DNA of 27,734 bases, from the NCBI GenBank assembly GCA_934447715.1, contig CAKSER010000024.1, positions 1 to 27,734 of the forward strand. The letters are read 5' to 3'. The stretch is from an uncultured Eubacteriales bacterium. Its GTDB lineage: Bacteria; Bacillota; Clostridia; Oscillospirales; CAG-272. The notes beneath the pieces are model-generated. The model was not told the origin of the DNA. It worked only from the letters and a program-made list of their open reading frames with translations, and did not search any database. Positions 24,194-27,734 of the stretch are shown here, in pieces (the stretch's first letter is position 1; each line of letters starts with the position of its first letter). The position numbers and the translations under genes were made by a program.

Positions 24194-24775
24194 TTAATCA
24201 AGAAACTTGAAAATTTCGTTCAAAAGCTCATTTTTGCCGTCGCCCTTAAGGGATGAAAACGGAATGAGTCTTGCACCGAGCTTTTCAAGCTCGGCTTTTG
24301 CTTCGTTATAATCAGTCTTGTTAAGCTTGTCGGACTTTGTTGCGACAATAATATAATCCGCCCCGGTCTGATCAAGCCAGTCGAGCATCATATAATCGTC
24401 GTCGGTAGGTCCGATTCTCATATCAACCAGCTGAACAAACAGCCTTTTTGCCTTTGCTCCGCCCTTGTTAAGATATGTATCGGTAAGCCCCGACCATCTT
24501 TTCTTGTCTGTAGCGGCTCTTTTTGCATATCCGTATCCCGGAAGGTCTACAAAATAGAACTTTTTATCAACGTCATAAAAGTTGACCGTGATAGTCTTTC
24601 CGGGCGATGAGGAAACCCTTGCAAGAGATTTTCTTCCTGCAAGAGTGTTTAAAAGAGAGCTTTTTCCGACATTTGATCTGCCGGAAAAAACAATCTGCGG
24701 AAGGCCGTCGTTCGGAAACTGCTCCGGCAAGCCTGCCGACATTTTCAAGCTGATATTCTGAATGTTTACCTTCAT
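24194..24775 (-). CDS. engB: Ribosome biogenesis GTPase EngB (YsxC/YihA)
   Basis: This 193-residue TRAFAC GTPase is needed for large-subunit assembly. G1 is GRSNVGKS (32-39), G3 lies in VDLPGYGYAK (about 75-85), G4 is TKSD as usual for this family, and a G5-like SSLKGDG is near the C-terminus. The size matches the family. The ATG overlaps the lon stop as ATGA (24772-24775). The order lon-engB is also found in Bacillus (lonA-ysxC). Confidence 0.96.
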   Translation of the reverse strand: MKVNIQNISLKMSAGLPEQFPNDGLPQIVFSGRSNVGKSSLLNTLAGRKSLARVSSSPGKTITVNFYDVDKKFYFVDLPGYGYAKRAATDKKRWSGLTDTYLNKGGAKAKRLFVQLVDMRIGPTDDDYMMLDWLDQTGADYIIVATKSDKLNKTDYNEAKAELEKLGARLIPFSSLKGDGKNELLNEIFKFLD

Positions 24776-27216
24776 TTTAAGTCCTTTGTTTTTTCGGTGT
24801 TCTTCGAATTCTTTGCGCTCTTCGCACCCTTTGAAGCCTCTTTGCCGCTTGTATTTCCGGAATCGGATGTGTCATGCTTCTTTTCAAGTGCCGTATCAAG
24901 CACCTCGCTTACATCCGAGCAGAATACGAACTCAAGATTGTCCTTTACGATCTTGTCAAGATCGTCCATGTCAACCATATTGTCCTTCGGGACGCAGACT
25001 GTCTTTACACCAGCCTTGTATGCAGCCATTGTCTTTTCCTTAAGACCGCCGATTGCAAGCACCCTGCCCCTCAGTGTAACCTCTCCGGTCATAGCTACAT
25101 CGCGCCTTACCGGTCTTCCCGACAGCTCGCTTACAAGCGCAGTAACCATTGTAACTCCTGCAGACGGACCGTCCTTCGGGATCGCTCCCTCGGGAACATG
25201 GATATGTATATCCTTTTCCTTATAGAAATCGGGATTGATGCCGAGCGCCTCTGAATGCGAACGGATATATGTTATCGCCGCCTTGGCAGACTCCTTCATT
25301 ACATCACCGAGAGAGCCTGTAAGCTCCAGCTTGCCGTTTCCCGGCATTGCTGCAACCTCGATTTTAAGAAGATCGCCTCCGGTTGCGGTATATGCAAGGC
25401 CGTTTACAACGCCGATCTCGTTCTTGTCTCCGATATACTCCGGTATGATCTTTCTTTCTCCGAGGTATTCATGAACATTCTTTTCGGTGAGTTTGCAGGA
25501 CTTGCACTCCTCCTCGATAATCTTCTTTGCCGCCTTTCTGCAAACCGCGGCAATTTCTCTTTCAAGGTTGCGCACTCCGGCTTCTCTTGTATAAAAATCG
25601 ATAATTTCGATAATCGCGCTGTCATCAAAATGCAGCAGCTTCTTTGTCAGACCGTGCCTCTTTAGCTGCTTCGGAATCAGATGGTTCTTTGCTATCGAAA
25701 GCTTTTCATTTCTTGTATAAATCTTAAGCTCGATTATCTCCATACGGTCGATAAGCGGTCTCGGAACGGTTTCCAGAGTGTTTGCCGTAGCGATAAACAG
25801 ACAGTCGGAAAGATCAATCGGAAGCTCAATAAAGTGATCTCTGAAATTCTTGTTCTGCTCTCCGTCAAGCACCTCAAGAAGTGCCGATGCAGGATCGCCG
25901 TGGCTGTCGCTTGTGAGCTTGTCGATCTCGTCAAGAAGAATGACGGGATTGAGCGACTGCGCCTGATCGATTGCGTTTACAATCCGTCCCGGCATAGATC
26001 CGATATATGTTTTTCTGTGTCCTCTTATGTCTGCCTCGTCCCTGATTCCGCCGAGCGATACACGGACAAACTTTCTCTTCATCGCCTCTGCAATAGAAGC
26101 GCCGATCGATGTTTTTCCTGTTCCGGGAGGGCCTACAAGACAGAGAATCTGGTTTTTAAGATCCGGGCTCAGCTGCTTTACGGCAATAAACTCAAGAATT
26201 CTCTCCTTGACCTTTTCAAGACCGTCGTGATCTCTTTCGAGAATTTTTCTTGCAGCGTCGACATCCTTTCTGTCCTTGGTCTTTTTGCCCCACGGAAGCT
26301 CGATGCAGATATCAAGATAATTGCGCAAAACGCTGCTCTCGGCAGAGCTGTACGGCATTTTGGCAAGCTTGCGAACCTCTTTTACAAGCTTTTCGTCAAC
26401 CTCTTTGGGAAGATTTGCCTTTTTTATCCTGTCAAGATATTCGGTAATCTCCTCGTCATCCTCGCCCATGCCATCATAGCCGAGCTCGGAGCGGATCGCC
26501 TTCAGCTGCTCTTTAAGATAATATTCCCTCTGATTGCTTTCAATCTGCGATTTTACCTTCTTCTGAATCATGTGCTCGGTCTCAAGCATGCTGTTTTCCC
26601 TTTCGAGGATAACAGCCAGCCTTTCCGCACGGCGGAGCGGATCGAACTCCTCGAGAATTGTCTGCTTGTCAACAAAGTTTATAAGGACATTTGTCGCAAG
26701 GAAATCCGATAGCAAACCCGGATTGGTAATCGATTTTGCGGTTATTGCAAGATTGCTTGAAAACTTGGGGAAATGATCCGCAACAGCATCAAACAGATGT
26801 AAAAGCTCCTGAACAAGAGCCTCCCCCTTGACGCCTCCGTTGTCCTCAACTCTAACAATTTTGCAGGTTACATCGGCAGTAAGCTCTCCGTCGTCCGAAA
26901 TGTACTCGTCGACATTTGCACGGCAGTGACCCTCGATAAAGACTCTCGCACCGCCCTCCGGAAGAGTTATGATGTGATTGACCTTAGCAACCGTTCCGAC
27001 CGCAAACAGGTTTTCCGGCTTGATTTCGTCAAATCCGATATCCATCTGTGAAACAAAAAGGATGTTTCCCTCGTTTTTCTGGGCATTTTCACAGATGGCA
27101 ATCTGCTTTTCGTCTGATATTTCGAGACTGACCGGAATCGACGGAAAGACAACAATTCCGCGCAGACCGACAACAGGAAGTGTCATTTTATCAACTTTTT
27201 CAATATATTTTGACAT
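24772..27216 (-). CDS. lon: ATP-dependent protease Lon
   Basis: This 814-residue AAA+ serine protease degrades damaged and regulatory proteins. The N-terminal LAN substrate-binding domain runs over about residues 10-200. Next come a coiled helical region, the AAA+ domain with Walker A GPPGTGKT (362-369) and Walker B VILLDE (425-430), and the protease domain with Ser685 in DGPSAG and Lys728 in GGLKEK as the catalytic dyad. It ends in a low-complexity Lys/Ser/Asn tail of about 35 residues, absent from typical Lon. The ATG has AAGGA about 12 bases upstream. The promoter is at 27287-27315. It heads the unit that runs to rluB. Confidence 0.97.
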   Translation of the reverse strand: MSKYIEKVDKMTLPVVGLRGIVVFPSIPVSLEISDEKQIAICENAQKNEGNILFVSQMDIGFDEIKPENLFAVGTVAKVNHIITLPEGGARVFIEGHCRANVDEYISDDGELTADVTCKIVRVEDNGGVKGEALVQELLHLFDAVADHFPKFSSNLAITAKSITNPGLLSDFLATNVLINFVDKQTILEEFDPLRRAERLAVILERENSMLETEHMIQKKVKSQIESNQREYYLKEQLKAIRSELGYDGMGEDDEEITEYLDRIKKANLPKEVDEKLVKEVRKLAKMPYSSAESSVLRNYLDICIELPWGKKTKDRKDVDAARKILERDHDGLEKVKERILEFIAVKQLSPDLKNQILCLVGPPGTGKTSIGASIAEAMKRKFVRVSLGGIRDEADIRGHRKTYIGSMPGRIVNAIDQAQSLNPVILLDEIDKLTSDSHGDPASALLEVLDGEQNKNFRDHFIELPIDLSDCLFIATANTLETVPRPLIDRMEIIELKIYTRNEKLSIAKNHLIPKQLKRHGLTKKLLHFDDSAIIEIIDFYTREAGVRNLEREIAAVCRKAAKKIIEEECKSCKLTEKNVHEYLGERKIIPEYIGDKNEIGVVNGLAYTATGGDLLKIEVAAMPGNGKLELTGSLGDVMKESAKAAITYIRSHSEALGINPDFYKEKDIHIHVPEGAIPKDGPSAGVTMVTALVSELSGRPVRRDVAMTGEVTLRGRVLAIGGLKEKTMAAYKAGVKTVCVPKDNMVDMDDLDKIVKDNLEFVFCSDVSEVLDTALEKKHDTSDSGNTSGKEASKGAKSAKNSKNTEKTKDLK

Positions 27217-27269
27217 ATTTATTTATAATCCTTACTTTTCTGCGATTCTCTCTTTGATAGCAGTAGATA

Positions 27270-27283
27270 ATGCTATACAGCAT
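27270..27283. promoter_or_regulatory. Inverted repeat over the predicted lon transcription start
   Basis: ATGCT-ATAC-AGCAT is an inverted repeat that covers the predicted lon start point near 27280. A second copy of TGCTATA, in another small palindrome, lies upstream at 27342-27348. It is placed as a repressor operator would be, but matches neither CIRCE nor the CtsR box as I know them. Confidence 0.4.
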
Positions 27284-27286
27284 AGT

Positions 27287-27315
27287 ATTATATCATACTT
27301 TTCATGAATAATCAA
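27287..27315 (-). promoter_or_regulatory. Extended -10 SigA promoter of lon
   Basis: On the minus strand, TTGATT (27310-27315), a 17-base spacer and TATAAT (27287-27292) preceded by TG-A form a near-consensus extended -10 promoter. Transcription would start near 27280, giving a leader of about 65 bases. Confidence 0.75.
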
Positions 27316-27432
27316 ACAATACAAAAAAAATTTACATATAGTGCTATATACTTCATTTGCATTTAAAACATAATTCTTCCGGCAAATCTTTCTGTTCACA
27401 AAAAATTAATAAATGTTTTTGCCGATTAGCTA

Positions 27433-27461
27433 TTGCAAAAAAAAAATATGTATGCTAAAAT
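27433..27461 (+). promoter_or_regulatory. Promoter of the tRNA-Trp gene
   Basis: TTGCAA (27433-27438), a 17-base spacer and TAAAAT (27456-27461), preceded by TG-C as an extended -10, lie 17 bases before the mature tRNA. It is divergent from the lon promoter. Confidence 0.72.
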
Positions 27462-27478
27462 ACCAAGGTAAAAGTTAT

Positions 27479-27554
27479 AGGGGCATAGCTCAGTTGGTAG
27501 AGCAGCGGTCTCCAAAACCGCGTGCCGAGGGTTCGAGCCCTTCTGCCCCTGCCA
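27479..27554 (+). tRNA. trnW: tRNA-Trp (anticodon CCA)
   Basis: The acceptor stem AGGGGCA (27479-27485) pairs fully with TGCCCCT (27544-27550). The anticodon stem GCGGT/ACCGC (27505-27509 with 27517-27521) holds the loop CTCCAAA with CCA at 27512-27514, reading UGG codons. The D-loop (AGTTGGT) and T-arm (GTTCGAG) are standard. G is the discriminator base and the CCA end is encoded (27552-27554). Confidence 0.98.
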
Positions 27555-27558
27555 CCGG

Positions 27559-27594
27559 AAAAGCCTTGAAACCGCTGGGTTTCAGGGCTTTTTC
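27559..27594 (+). terminator. Rho-independent terminator of tRNA-Trp
   Basis: A 15-pair stem with one G-T wobble joins 27559-27573 to 27578-27592 around a GCTG loop, and the 3' arm ends in a T-run. It starts five bases after the tRNA. I see nothing I can name in the remaining 140 bases to the window end. Confidence 0.88.
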
Positions 27595-27734
27595 TTTGCG
27601 TTTTCGAGGACGGCGCACGGTCTGTTTTGCCGCATTGGAGAGTGCAAAAATGGGGCTGATTTCCCATCCGGCGGCATCCGCTCACAACGATTCCGTCTGC
27701 ACCATCATCAAAACAGCATCAAAATTTTAGCTCC

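Noticed and set aside
25681..26712. A 343-codon open frame on the + strand opposite lon
   Set aside because: It lies wholly antisense to the conserved AAA+ and protease coding region of Lon, its protein has no recognisable motif, and no ribosome site or promoter supports it.
27217..27420. CIRCE or CtsR heat-shock operators before lon
   Set aside because: I found neither the TTAGCACTC inverted repeat nor the GGTCAAA heptad repeats.
27413..27730. A + strand open frame of 105 codons over the tRNA-Trp region
   Set aside because: It runs through the tRNA gene and its terminator, so it cannot be a real coding region; nothing in its 3' part is recognisable.

Overview
This window looks like ordinary chromosome from an endospore-forming Firmicute of class Clostridia, most likely the Oscillospiraceae/Ruminococcaceae side. 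The evidence is the set of sporulation genes (spoVB, yabP, yabQ, a ytfJ/gerW homologue, a dacF-type carboxypeptidase), the Bacillus-like order mazG-rqcP(yabO)-yabP-yabQ-divIC, a HemZ-type radical SAM protein, and a tRNA with its CCA end encoded. The taxon is inferred from gene content and order, not from a marker gene. I see no phage, insertion sequence, integron, CRISPR array or defence island.

Layout: The left edge holds the 3' part of clpB on the + strand. It converges at a bidirectional terminator (about 1554-1597) on a run of minus-strand genes that fills almost all the rest. Reading in the direction of transcription (right to left), the first unit starts at an extended -10 promoter (27287-27315): lon, engB, a site-2 protease, scpA, scpB, DUF2953, ytfJ, dacF and rluB, ending in a terminator (18530-18558). 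The second unit starts at another extended -10 promoter (18447-18475): cdaA, cdaR, a COG2509 flavoprotein, recJ, rel, dtd, hemZ, a P-loop nucleoside kinase-like gene, an MtaD-like deaminase, spoVB and mazG. A third promoter (3449-3477) drives rqcP, yabP, yabQ and divIC. A divergent tRNA-Trp gene with its own promoter and terminator closes the right end.

Functionally the region mixes proteostasis (ClpB, Lon, RqcP, site-2 protease), chromosome segregation and division (ScpA, ScpB, DivIC, EngB in ribosome assembly), two nucleotide second messengers (c-di-AMP by CdaA/CdaR, (p)ppGpp by Rel), nucleotide and tRNA quality control (MazG, Dtd), and spore envelope genes. Many genes overlap by 1 to 49 bases, which points to translational coupling.

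The least ordinary thing is the 414-base gap between mazG and rqcP. It holds two tandem copies (period exactly 155 bases) of a multi-hairpin element. Each copy can fold into two cloverleaf-like domains, and several paired bases change together between the copies, so structure appears to be conserved rather than sequence. The outer end of the element supplies the -10 box of a near-consensus promoter, so the element would form most of the long 5' leader of the rqcP-yabP-yabQ-divIC transcript. No complete novel system is evident; this element is the best lead.
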